Positions 18,141-25,184 of a stretch of DNA of 64,000 nt are shown piece by piece (position 1 is the stretch's first letter; each line of letters opens with the position of its first letter). The notes beneath the pieces were generated by a model. That model was not told the origin of the DNA and did no database searches. It was given only the letters and a program-made list of their open reading frames with translations. The stretch lies in assembly GCA_937890005.1 (NCBI GenBank), contig CALBZA010000038.1, positions 62,001 through 126,000 on the forward strand, in the 5' to 3' direction. Both the position numbers and the translations under genes were made by a program. Source of the DNA: an uncultured Verrucomicrobia subdivision 3 bacterium (lineage in GTDB: Bacteria; Verrucomicrobiota; Verrucomicrobiia; Limisphaerales; DASXHY01).

Positions 18141-19016
18141 ATGAAAGGTATTATCCTGGCTGGTGGCGCGGGTTCGCGCCTGTTTCCGCTGACGCTTGTC
18201 GCGAGCAAGCAGCTGCAGCCCGTTTATGACAAGCCGATGGTTTATTACCCGCTCACGACGCTGATCGAATGCGGGATCCGGGAATTCTGCCTCATTTCAA
18301 CCCCGCACGACCTGCCCCGATTCAAACAGCTGCTGGGTGATGGCGCGAGCTGGGGATTGAGCATCGAATATCGGGAGCAAGCCAAACCGGAAGGCATCGC
18401 ACAGGCGTTTCGAATCGCGGAGTCATTCATCGGAAACGATGCGGTCACGCTCATCCTGGGCGACAACATCTTTTACGGCGGCGAAATCTTTCAAAAGGCG
18501 TTCCACGAGTTCCACGACGGCGCCACGATCTTCGGCTATCACGTGAACGATCCGGAACGTTACGGCGTCGTCGAATTCGATTCCGAGGGCCGCGCCATTT
18601 CAATCGAAGAAAAGCCGGAGCAGCCGAAAAGCAATTACGCGGTGCCGGGTCTCTACATTTTTGACAATGAAGTTGTGGCGATCGCAAAAGCGTTGAAACC
18701 CTCCGCCCGGGGCGAACTGGAAATCACCGACGTGAATCTCGAGTACATGCGGCGAGGCAAATTGCGCGTCTTCCGGCTCAACCGCGGCTTTGCCTGGCTC
18801 GACGCTGGAACCAGCAGCAGCCTGCACGAAGCCTCCGCCTACGTTCAAACGATTGAGAAACGTCAGGGCGTAAAGGTGGGATGCCCCGAGGAAGCCGCAT
18901 TCCGGCAAGGATTTCTTTCGCTCGAACAACTCAGCGCGCTTGTTGCCCGGCTGCCGAAGTGTGAATATCGGCTTTACCTCGAAGAGGTTCTCAGCGAAGC
19001 AAATCGTCTGAAATAG
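18141..19016 (+). CDS. rfbA: Glucose-1-phosphate thymidylyltransferase
   Basis: First step of dTDP-L-rhamnose synthesis: dTTP plus glucose-1-phosphate to dTDP-glucose. 291 residues from ATG 18141. The N-terminus M-K-G-I-I-L-A-G-G-A-G-S-R-L-F-P-L-T is the nucleotidyltransferase signature. Also V-Y-D-K-P-M-V-Y-Y-P-L, L-G-D-N-I-F-Y-G and the W-L-D-A-G-T region are present, matching RmlA. The next gene begins two bases after its stop, so the two are co-transcribed. Confidence 0.96.
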   Translation: MKGIILAGGAGSRLFPLTLVASKQLQPVYDKPMVYYPLTTLIECGIREFCLISTPHDLPRFKQLLGDGASWGLSIEYREQAKPEGIAQAFRIAESFIGNDAVTLILGDNIFYGGEIFQKAFHEFHDGATIFGYHVNDPERYGVVEFDSEGRAISIEEKPEQPKSNYAVPGLYIFDNEVVAIAKALKPSARGELEITDVNLEYMRRGKLRVFRLNRGFAWLDAGTSSSLHEASAYVQTIEKRQGVKVGCPEEAAFRQGFLSLEQLSALVARLPKCEYRLYLEEVLSEANRLK

Positions 19017-19018
19017 CA

Positions 19019-19990
19019 ATGAGTCCACTCGTCATTGTCGCCGGAGCCACCGGTTACGTCGGCCAGGTGTTTGTCGAAGAAGCCAAACGCCGCGGCCATC
19101 GCGTGCTGCCCATCAGCCGCAAAGAGGTCGATTACACCCGATTCGATCGCCTGCTCGAATTTCTCCGCGCTCAAAAACCCGACTTCGTCATCAACGTCGC
19201 CGGCTACACCGGCAAGCCGAACGTGGACGCCTGTGAACTCGCCAAGGGCGACACCCTCGCCGGCAATGCGCTGTTGCCCCAGACCTTCGCACAGGCGTGC
19301 GATGTCGCTGGCGTTCCATGGGGACACATCTCCTCCGGCTGCATCTATTCAGGTGCAAAAATCCGCGAGAATGGAACAATCCGCGTTGAGAAAGACATGA
19401 CGCGTCCGGAACTCCGGACGTTGATTGACCAGTCGCCCGAATCGATCCTCGGCTTCACCGAAGAAGACACGCCGAACTTTTCCTTCCGCGACGGTCCGTG
19501 CAGTTTTTACAGCGGCACCAAGGCTCTTGGCGAGGAAGCCATCCATGGCATTGGCCGCAGCTACATCTGGCGATTGCGCATTCCATTCGATGAATTCGAC
19601 AGCCCGCGCAATTACCTCAGCAAGGTGCAGCGTTATCCGAAGGTCTATGACAACGTGAACTCGATTTCACATCGGCTCGATTACGTCAGAGCCTGTCTCG
19701 ACACCTGGGAACTTGGCGCTCCATTCGGCATCTACAACGTCACCAACCCGGGCTTTGTCACCACGAGGCACGTGGTCGAACTGGTCGAAAAATATCTGAA
19801 GCCGGCGAAAAAATTCGAATTCTGGGAAAGCGACGAGGAATTCTACAAGGTCGCTGCCAAGACACCCCGCTCCAACTGCGTGATGGACGTCACCAAGCTG
19901 TTGAAAGCCGGTGTCAAAATTCGTCCCGTGGAAGAAGCGCTCGAAAACTCCCTTCGCAACTGGAAACCCGAACAAACGAAGGCTGAATAA
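19019..19990 (+). CDS. NRS/ER-like bifunctional 4-keto-6-deoxyglucose 3,5-epimerase/4-reductase (RmlD superfamily)
   Basis: Short-chain dehydrogenase-fold protein of 323 residues: dinucleotide loop G-A-T-G-Y-V-G at 9-15, active-site Y-S-G-T-K at 164-168. It is closest in motif content to plant and giant-virus NRS/ER enzymes: N-V-A-G-Y-T-G-K-P-N-V-D-A-C-E, S-S-G-C-I-Y (Cys108), G-F-T-E-E-D-T-P-N-F, S-F-Y-S-G-T-K-A, R-L-R-I-P ... P-R-N-Y-L-S-K-V-Q-R-Y and Y-N-V-T-N-P-G. NRS/ER performs both the 3,5-epimerisation and the 4-reduction, which would explain why no rmlC lies beside rfbA and rfbB. Plain RmlD or a related sugar-nucleotide reductase remains possible. Confidence 0.8.
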   Translation: MSPLVIVAGATGYVGQVFVEEAKRRGHRVLPISRKEVDYTRFDRLLEFLRAQKPDFVINVAGYTGKPNVDACELAKGDTLAGNALLPQTFAQACDVAGVPWGHISSGCIYSGAKIRENGTIRVEKDMTRPELRTLIDQSPESILGFTEEDTPNFSFRDGPCSFYSGTKALGEEAIHGIGRSYIWRLRIPFDEFDSPRNYLSKVQRYPKVYDNVNSISHRLDYVRACLDTWELGAPFGIYNVTNPGFVTTRHVVELVEKYLKPAKKFEFWESDEEFYKVAAKTPRSNCVMDVTKLLKAGVKIRPVEEALENSLRNWKPEQTKAE

Positions 19991-20029
19991 GGAGCGGGGA
20001 GAATGGAGTAAGAAGTAAGAAAAACGGAT

Positions 20030-20096
20030 TAAGTCAACACCTCGCAATCACGTAATCACTCGTCACGCATCACGCATTCACGCATTCACGTTTCCC
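20030..20096. repeat. Stutter repeat of CACGCATT/AATCAC words upstream of rfbB
   Basis: The 115-bp gap between the NRS/ER-like gene and rfbB contains AATCACG-TAATCACT-CG, then CACGCAT, CACGCATT, CACGCATT, CACG in tandem. The complementary word (GTGATGC, GTGAATGC) is the same family that brackets the S23 gene at 51335-51914. No coding potential or classical promoter is evident. Confidence 0.7.
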
Positions 20097-20105
20097 TAAC
20101 CCGAC

Positions 20106-21140
20106 ATGAACCTTCTCATTACAGGCGGCGCAGGCTTCATTGGCTCAAACCTGATTCACCACATCATCGACGATCCCAGCATCTCGAAGTTGGTGAATCT
20201 GGATTGCCTGACTTACGCAGGACACCCTGAAAACCTGGAGAAGATTGCCGGGCATCCGAAATACATTTTTGAGAAGGTGGACCTGCGGGACAAGGCTGCT
20301 GTCGCCGAAGTCGTCCGCAAGCATGCGATCACACACGTGATGCATCTCGCTGCGGAATCGCACGTCGATCGCTCCATTTCCGGCCCTGGCGATTTCATCC
20401 ACACGAATGTGGTCGGGACCTTCAACCTGCTTGAAGCCTGCCGCGACCTCTGGCTCAGTCCGCAATCCACGATCCGCAATCCACAATCCGAAGTTCGCTT
20501 TCACCACGTCTCGACCGACGAAGTCTATGGCAGCCTCGGCGCCACCGGTTACTTCACCGAAACGACTCCTTACGCGCCGAACTCCCCCTACTCCGCCAGC
20601 AAGGCTTCGAGCGACATGCTCGTTCGCGCTTATCATCACACGTATGGCATGCCGACTGTGATCACCAACTGCTCGAACAATTACGGACCCTATCAATTTC
20701 CCGAGAAACTCATTCCCGTCGTCATCCAAAGTGTGCTGGCTCGCAAGCCGGTGCCTGTTTACGGCGACGGCATGAACGTCCGCGACTGGCTTTATGTGCG
20801 CGATCACGCGGAAGCGCTCTGGACGGTGCTGAACAAGGGCAAACTCGGCGAAACCTACAACATCGGCGGCCACAACGAATGGGCGAACATCAACATCGTG
20901 AAGTTGATCTGCGATCTGATCGATGAACTCGCCCCGCAGCTCGGGGGCGATTCACAGAAGCTCATCACGTTTGTGAAGGACCGGCCCGGACACGATCGAC
21001 GTTATGCGATCGACGCCAGGAAGATTCAAAATGAACTTGGGTGGGTCCCGGCGCACACGTTTGAAAAGGGCATTCGCGAAACCGTGCAGTGGTATCTCGC
21101 GAACCAGGCATGGGTGAAACAGGTTCTCGGCAAGCATTGA
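20106..21140 (+). CDS. rfbB: dTDP-glucose 4,6-dehydratase
   Basis: Converts dTDP-glucose to dTDP-4-keto-6-deoxyglucose, NAD-dependent, cytoplasmic. 344 residues, normal for RmlB: G-G-A-G-F-I-G-S-N at 7-15, A-A-E-S-H-V-D-R-S, catalytic S-T-D-E-V-Y-G and Y-S-A-S-K-A-S, then N-C-S-N-N-Y-G-P-Y-Q-F-P-E-K-L-I-P. Oddity: residues 119-129 (P-Q-S-T-I-R-N-P-Q-S-E), in the variable loop just before R-F-H-H-V-S-T-D-E, are encoded by a short tandem DNA word also found at 34880 in an unrelated gene. It completes the rhamnose operon with the two genes upstream. Confidence 0.96.
   Translation: MNLLITGGAGFIGSNLIHHIIDDPSISKLVNLDCLTYAGHPENLEKIAGHPKYIFEKVDLRDKAAVAEVVRKHAITHVMHLAAESHVDRSISGPGDFIHTNVVGTFNLLEACRDLWLSPQSTIRNPQSEVRFHHVSTDEVYGSLGATGYFTETTPYAPNSPYSASKASSDMLVRAYHHTYGMPTVITNCSNNYGPYQFPEKLIPVVIQSVLARKPVPVYGDGMNVRDWLYVRDHAEALWTVLNKGKLGETYNIGGHNEWANINIVKLICDLIDELAPQLGGDSQKLITFVKDRPGHDRRYAIDARKIQNELGWVPAHTFEKGIRETVQWYLANQAWVKQVLGKH
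20460..20491 (+). repeat. In-gene copy of the ATCCGCAATCCACAATCCG word (rfbB loop)
   Basis: Two imperfect tandem copies of a CGCAATCCACGATC-like unit lie in frame in rfbB and encode P-Q-S-T-I-R-N-P-Q-S. The 19-nt core ATCCGCAATCCACAATCCG recurs exactly, in the same frame relative to its gene, in the coding strand of the PAP2-glycosyltransferase at 34877-34899. Confidence 0.75.
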
Positions 21141-21182
21141 ACGGCCGGCCCGGCGCGTTTGCGCCGCGACGCGTTTGAACGC

Positions 21183-22415
21183 CTACAGATGCGGGAGCGT
21201 GAAGTAAAAAGAGGCGCCGTTTCCGACTTCGCTCCTCGCCCACACCCGTCCGCCGTGGTTTTGAATGATGTGTTTCACGATGGCGAGACCAAGGCCGGTT
21301 CCTCCCTGTTCCCTTGAGCGAGCCTTGTCCACTCGATAGAAGCGCTCAAAAACCCGGTCCAAAGCCTCCGGCGGAATGCCCGGACCATCGTCGCGCACAC
21401 ACACTTCCACGCAATTCCCCTTCTCGTTTGCCTGAACTGTCACGCGGCCGCCAGCACGGCCGTACTTGATCGCATTGCCGACAAGATTTCCGAGCACCTG
21501 TTGGAGCCGCTCCGGATCGGCTTGCGCCACCAGCTCTGCGGCTTCGTTCGTCAGGGTGATGTTCCGACCCAACGCCTGCGGTCGCAAATCCTCCAGCACC
21601 TTTTCGATCACCGACCTCATCTGAACCTGCTGCATGTTCATCGCAACACGGCCGGATTCCAGTTCGGAAATAATGAGCAAATCCTCGATCAGAAACTGAA
21701 GCCGCTCGGAGTTGCGCTGAATGGTCTGCAAGAATCGGGTCGCAACCTCGGGATTCTCCTTCGCGCCCTCCAAAAGTGTCTCCGTATAACCCTTGATCAA
21801 CGAGAGCGGCGTTCGAAGCTCATGACTGACATTGGCGACGAATTCCTGACGAGTGTGTTCCAGCTGCTTCAACCGCGTGAGATCATGGAATACCAGGATC
21901 GTTCCGCTTCTGGCGCCACTGCCGTCGAACACAGCCGACGCATTGACCTGCAGACAACGTTCGGACGGCCCGCTTTGTATCAGCTCGAATCCAAGCACCT
22001 GCTTTTCGCGGGAAACACGCTGCAGCAATTCGTCCATTTCGTGTTGCCTGATGACTTCGATCACAGTTTTGCCGCGAACATCCCCAGCCGCGTCGAACAG
22101 ATGAAGAAACGCCTGGTTCGCCATCTGAATGCGTTCGTTCTCATCCAGCAGAAGCACTCCTTCCACCATGCTGTTGAACAATGCCTGCTGGCGTCCCTCG
22201 TACTCCAGCGCCTGTTGTTGCATTTCGGACCTGAGCAGCTGGATTCTGGAACGGGCCGAATGCTCAAGGAGGCGCAGTCGCCGGCGCCACCAGAGATGCA
22301 GTGCAACGACGGCGATCAATGCAACGACTGTCAACGCTGGCCACACAGGTTTGATCAGGTTACTGGAGCAGATTAAGTGAGGTTTTTCACGGCGCTTCGA
22401 TGAAACGGTAGCCAA
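21183..22415 (-). CDS. phoR: PhoR-like sensor histidine kinase
   Basis: Membrane sensor kinase pairing with the response regulator just upstream. One clear membrane segment (W-P-A-L-T-V-V-A-L-I-A-V-V-A-L-H-L) near residue 25-42, a PAS domain about 75-175, the H-box V-S-H-E-L-R-T-P-L-S-L-I-K-G near 200, then an HATPase domain with N-box V-G-N-A-I-K-Y, G1 D-D-G-P-G-I-P and G2 G-T-G-L-G-L-A-I-V-K. The order matches PhoR of Gram-negatives. The start is uncertain: TTG 22415 overlaps the upstream gene by 29 bases, and GTG 22346 would put the membrane helix at the N-terminus. Confidence 0.88.
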   Translation of the reverse strand: MATVSSKRREKPHLICSSNLIKPVWPALTVVALIAVVALHLWWRRRLRLLEHSARSRIQLLRSEMQQQALEYEGRQQALFNSMVEGVLLLDENERIQMANQAFLHLFDAAGDVRGKTVIEVIRQHEMDELLQRVSREKQVLGFELIQSGPSERCLQVNASAVFDGSGARSGTILVFHDLTRLKQLEHTRQEFVANVSHELRTPLSLIKGYTETLLEGAKENPEVATRFLQTIQRNSERLQFLIEDLLIISELESGRVAMNMQQVQMRSVIEKVLEDLRPQALGRNITLTNEAAELVAQADPERLQQVLGNLVGNAIKYGRAGGRVTVQANEKGNCVEVCVRDDGPGIPPEALDRVFERFYRVDKARSREQGGTGLGLAIVKHIIQNHGGRVWARSEVGNGASFYFTLPHL

Positions 22416-23073
22416 CGCCGCGGACGGTATCGAGAAACTTTGCGGCCGGCCCCAGTTTCTCCCGCAGCCGTTTCATGTGAGTATCGACGGTTCGCGTGTC
22501 CACAAGGCTGTTGTAGTCCCAAACATCGCGGAGCAACTGGTCGCGCGATTGAACACGACCGCGACGCTGTGCCAGAACGGCCAGCAATTTGAATTCGGTC
22601 GCGGTCAAATCGATCGGCTTGCCGCGCCAGCTGACGAGATGCCGGGGAGAATCGATCAACAGGTCACCGAACCGGAGAATTTCCTTGTCGGAAGATTCGG
22701 TCCGGCCCCGTTGCAGCAGGTTCCGAATACGCAGCACCAGTTCACGAGGACTGAACGGCTTGGTGACGTAATCATCCGCCCCCAGTTCGAGACCAAGCAC
22801 GCGATCGATCTCCGCCGCCTTCGCCGTCAGCATGATGATTGGAATCCCAGCGGTTGCCGGATCGCGCCGCAACATTTTGCACACGTCCAATCCACTGATC
22901 TCCGGCAGCATCAGATCGAGCACGATCAAGTCTGGAACGTTGCTCCGGGCTTTTTCCAGGGCCTCTGCGCCGTCGGCAGCTGTGATGACTGAATAACCAG
23001 CCTGCTCCAGATTGAACTCCACGAGTTCCACCGCCTCCGGCTCGTCATCCACGACTAGAATCTTCGATCTCAC
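22387..23073 (-). CDS. phoB: PhoB-like OmpR-family response regulator
   Basis: 228 residues from GTG 23073: M-R-S-K-I-L-V-V-D-D-E. Receiver domain with the phosphorylation Asp in L-I-V-L-D-L-M-L-P, conserved Thr in M-L-T-A-K-A and Lys in V-T-K-P-F-S-P-R-E-L; then a winged-helix domain ending in V-D-T-H-M-K-R-L-R-E-K-L ... V-R-G-V-G-Y-R-F. An ATG at 23154 also opens the frame, but that extra 27-residue lead is encoded by DNA carrying three GTCAC repeats at an 11-bp period, which looks like a Pho box. So the shorter start, with normal PhoB length, is preferred. Followed directly by the kinase gene. Confidence 0.9.
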   Translation of the reverse strand: MRSKILVVDDEPEAVELVEFNLEQAGYSVITAADGAEALEKARSNVPDLIVLDLMLPEISGLDVCKMLRRDPATAGIPIIMLTAKAAEIDRVLGLELGADDYVTKPFSPRELVLRIRNLLQRGRTESSDKEILRFGDLLIDSPRHLVSWRGKPIDLTATEFKLLAVLAQRRGRVQSRDQLLRDVWDYNSLVDTRTVDTHMKRLREKLGPAAKFLDTVRGVGYRFIEAP

Positions 23074-23118
23074 GGACGGTTGGATACCACTTGAAATCTC
23101 GGGCGACAATGTCGGCCT

Positions 23119-23148
23119 GGTGACCTCTTTGTGACGTTTTGGTGACAA
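23119..23148 (-). promoter_or_regulatory. Pho-box-like triple direct repeat upstream of phoB
   Basis: On the minus strand the words TTGTCAC, ACGTCAC and AGGTCAC follow one another, each separated by 4 nt, i.e. three units with an exact 11-bp period (GTGAC on the plus strand at 23120, 23131 and 23142). This 7+4 layout with TGTCA cores is the known PhoB-binding architecture and implies autoregulation of phoBR. Confidence 0.7.
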
Positions 23149-23246
23149 ACGCATCGCTCACTGGTTCAAGCTCGGCGTTGTCAGCATGCGCTGGAAACCC
23201 GGTTCACGTTTTCGTGAGGAAGTCTTAACCGAACGTCACCCTTGCC

Positions 23247-24134
23247 TCAGGCTGAAGGATTGAATTTCTTCCGGCGATATTCCGAAGGCCTCCATCCGAT
23301 CCATTTCGTGAACGCGTTCGAGAACACAAACGGGTTGTGATAACCGATTTCGTGCGAGATCGAATCGATGGTGTGATCCGTCGTCGCCAGAAGCTCCGCA
23401 GCCTTGCGCATGCGAAGATAAGTCACCTGATGCATCGGACTGCGTCCCAGCTGACGCCGGCACAGGCGCCGCAGATGTTCGTTGCTGTAACCGGCCTCCT
23501 TCGCAAGACGGCTGAGGCTCCAGTCGTCGGCAAGATTTTGCGCGACACGATCCCAGAGCAACTTGAGTTGATCAGGCTGATCCTTCGGTTGCGCAAACCG
23601 CAGCACGTAGGCGTGAACGAGATCAGTCCACTCCTGAATCAACGTCGGCTGCGCCGGGCCGTTGCATTCATACATCAGGCCGAGGATTGCCGAACGCAGC
23701 GGCAACGGATCGTATTTGGCCATGACCGGCGTGGTGGTGTCGGCAATGGGACGCTGTTCGGTCGGACGCTGATAGCAGACCCAGCAGAATTCCCAGGTGC
23801 CCTTTGAAAGCGTTTCAAAGGCATTGAGCGTATGAGCCGGCAGCAGACAGGCGTGGCCCTCGGAACAGATGCGCCAACGGCCGTCAATGAGAACGCGTCC
23901 CTTCCCACCGATGCAGGCGAGGAAATAAGTCGTGGTCTGTTTGGTTCGAACGACCCGGGTCAGCGGCGCGGCTTCCTGAATGCCGATGTGAACCATCTGA
24001 TATTGATTGAGCGTCTGGCAGACAGGAAAATTTTCGATCCAGGGGCGGGATTCGACATTGGCGGCTTGAACTCCTCGCATTTTGGTGCGTGGGCTATGAA
24101 TGGTGACGTCCGACAGCTCGCCAATCTGATTCAT
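23247..24134 (-). CDS. AraC-family transcriptional regulator
   Basis: 295 residues. N-terminal cupin-like sensor domain (about 30-170, G-R-V-L-I-D-G-R-W-R-I-C-S-E-G-H-A-C-L-L-P-A-H) and two C-terminal helix-turn-helix motifs: W-S-L-S-R-L-A-K-E-A-G-Y-S-N-E-H-L-R-R-L-C-R and the family signature I-S-H-E-I-G-Y-H-N-P-F-V-F-S-N-A-F-T-K-W-I-G-W-R-P-S-E-Y-R-R. AraC proteins of this shape often sense sugars. It lies downstream of the prepilin-like gene on the same strand, behind a terminator, so it probably has its own promoter. Its targets cannot be read here; nearby secreted-protein genes are candidates. Confidence 0.92.
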   Translation of the reverse strand: MNQIGELSDVTIHSPRTKMRGVQAANVESRPWIENFPVCQTLNQYQMVHIGIQEAAPLTRVVRTKQTTTYFLACIGGKGRVLIDGRWRICSEGHACLLPAHTLNAFETLSKGTWEFCWVCYQRPTEQRPIADTTTPVMAKYDPLPLRSAILGLMYECNGPAQPTLIQEWTDLVHAYVLRFAQPKDQPDQLKLLWDRVAQNLADDWSLSRLAKEAGYSNEHLRRLCRRQLGRSPMHQVTYLRMRKAAELLATTDHTIDSISHEIGYHNPFVFSNAFTKWIGWRPSEYRRKKFNPSA

Positions 24135-24191
24135 ACTTCGGCGGGATTGTAGGAAAGGCCGTCCGAATTAACAGACATTTGAGGTGAAAAT

Positions 24192-24222
24192 AAAATCGGA
24201 GCCGTCAACGGACCGGCTCCGA
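24192..24222 (-). terminator. Rho-independent terminator after the prepilin-like gene
   Basis: Perfect 9-bp stem TCGGAGCCG / CGGCTCCGA (24196-24204 and 24214-24222) with a 9-nt loop. On the minus strand it is followed by TTTTATTTTC. It lies 38 bp past the stop of the gene at 24260-25117. Confidence 0.88.
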
Positions 24223-24259
24223 AGGAGGGGATGGCAGAGGAAATTTTTCGCGAAATCGG

Positions 24260-25117
24260 TTACCACCAAAAAGTGGGACAGGTTCCATTATCCTGAGCGA
24301 CACCCGGTGTTGCGCCTCCATATCCACGGACAGTCATATCCCGGAACTTTCGCCATTCAACATGGCCATCGAGCATTCCAATATTTCCTCCCAGCGGAAG
24401 TCTCTTATCAAGATGCGCTGTGATGTGAGGCTTGGGGTAGCTGCCGCCCGTGATGTTGACGTACTCGTAACTGTTCCGCTGATCCGGATTTCGTTGTTGG
24501 TTCAGAGACAGCGTCGCATCGGCAGTAAGAACCCGTTCCGTCGGAGGACCGGGCATCACAGTAATGGGGCCGAACTGGATCGGTGTGGGATGAATGCTCT
24601 TGTTCACGTTTGTTGCCAGCAATGCAGCTGTTCCCGGAATTGCCATTGCGTAGCCAAGAACCCGGTAGGCAGGAGTATTCTGTGACGGATTGCCGCCATT
24701 TGCCCACCACCAGAGGCGAAGATTGTCGCTATCATCAAATCGGGTACTTGTTCCCGGGCAATAAGAAGACTTCTGAAACGTATTCTGGCTGCTCAAAATC
24801 CAGTCGGCCGCCGCACCGTCCAGATCCCATATCCAGAAACCCTGTTTTCCTTGTGGAAACTTGTCGTTGTTTTCAAACGCATATCCGAGCAAAGCAAGCG
24901 ACAGCTGCCTTTGATTGTTCATGCACTGTGTTCGCTTGGCCTTTTCCTTCGCCTTGCTCAGTGCCGGCAGCAGCATTGCGGCAAGAATGGCAATGATCGC
25001 AATGACAACCAGCAGTTCGATCAGGGTGAAGGCGGAACGGACTGTTTTCGCAGCACCGCGGACGGACTCGGAAACATCGGCTCGGTCGCTACAATGGAGC
25101 ACCACGCTTTTCGGCAT
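24260..25117 (-). CDS. Prepilin-type N-terminal cleavage/methylation protein (type II secretion-like pseudopilin)
   Basis: 285 residues. After a long basic leader comes S-A-F-T-L-I-E-L-L-V-V-I-A-I-I-A-I-L-A-A-M-L-L-P-A-L, the class III signal processed by prepilin peptidase, with the +5 Glu present. The rest is a globular domain with N-N-Q-R-Q-L, G-G-N-I-G-M-L-D-G-H-V-E-W-R-K-F and a C-terminal C-P-T-F-W-W. This H/DG layout is characteristic of the large pseudopilin family of Verrucomicrobiota, Planctomycetota and Lentisphaerota. Its partner machine is not in the window. It lies 67 bp downstream of the 1252-residue protein, separated by a GC-rich hairpin. Confidence 0.9.
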   Translation of the reverse strand: MPKSVVLHCSDRADVSESVRGAAKTVRSAFTLIELLVVIAIIAILAAMLLPALSKAKEKAKRTQCMNNQRQLSLALLGYAFENNDKFPQGKQGFWIWDLDGAAADWILSSQNTFQKSSYCPGTSTRFDDSDNLRLWWWANGGNPSQNTPAYRVLGYAMAIPGTAALLATNVNKSIHPTPIQFGPITVMPGPPTERVLTADATLSLNQQRNPDQRNSYEYVNITGGSYPKPHITAHLDKRLPLGGNIGMLDGHVEWRKFRDMTVRGYGGATPGVAQDNGTCPTFWW

Positions 25118-25139
25118 ATACATTTCCTTCTACTTAAGA

Positions 25140-25163
25140 GAAGGCGGGCCCCCGCCCGCCTTC
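25140..25163 (-). terminator. GC-rich hairpin after the 1252-residue protein
   Basis: Perfect 10-bp stem GAAGGCGGGC / GCCCGCCTTC with a CCCC loop, 21 bp beyond the stop codon. The downstream T-content on the minus strand is modest (TCTTAAG), so it may be a partial terminator or attenuator before the prepilin-like gene. Confidence 0.7.
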
Positions 25164-25184
25164 CCCTCAATCACACCAACCAAT

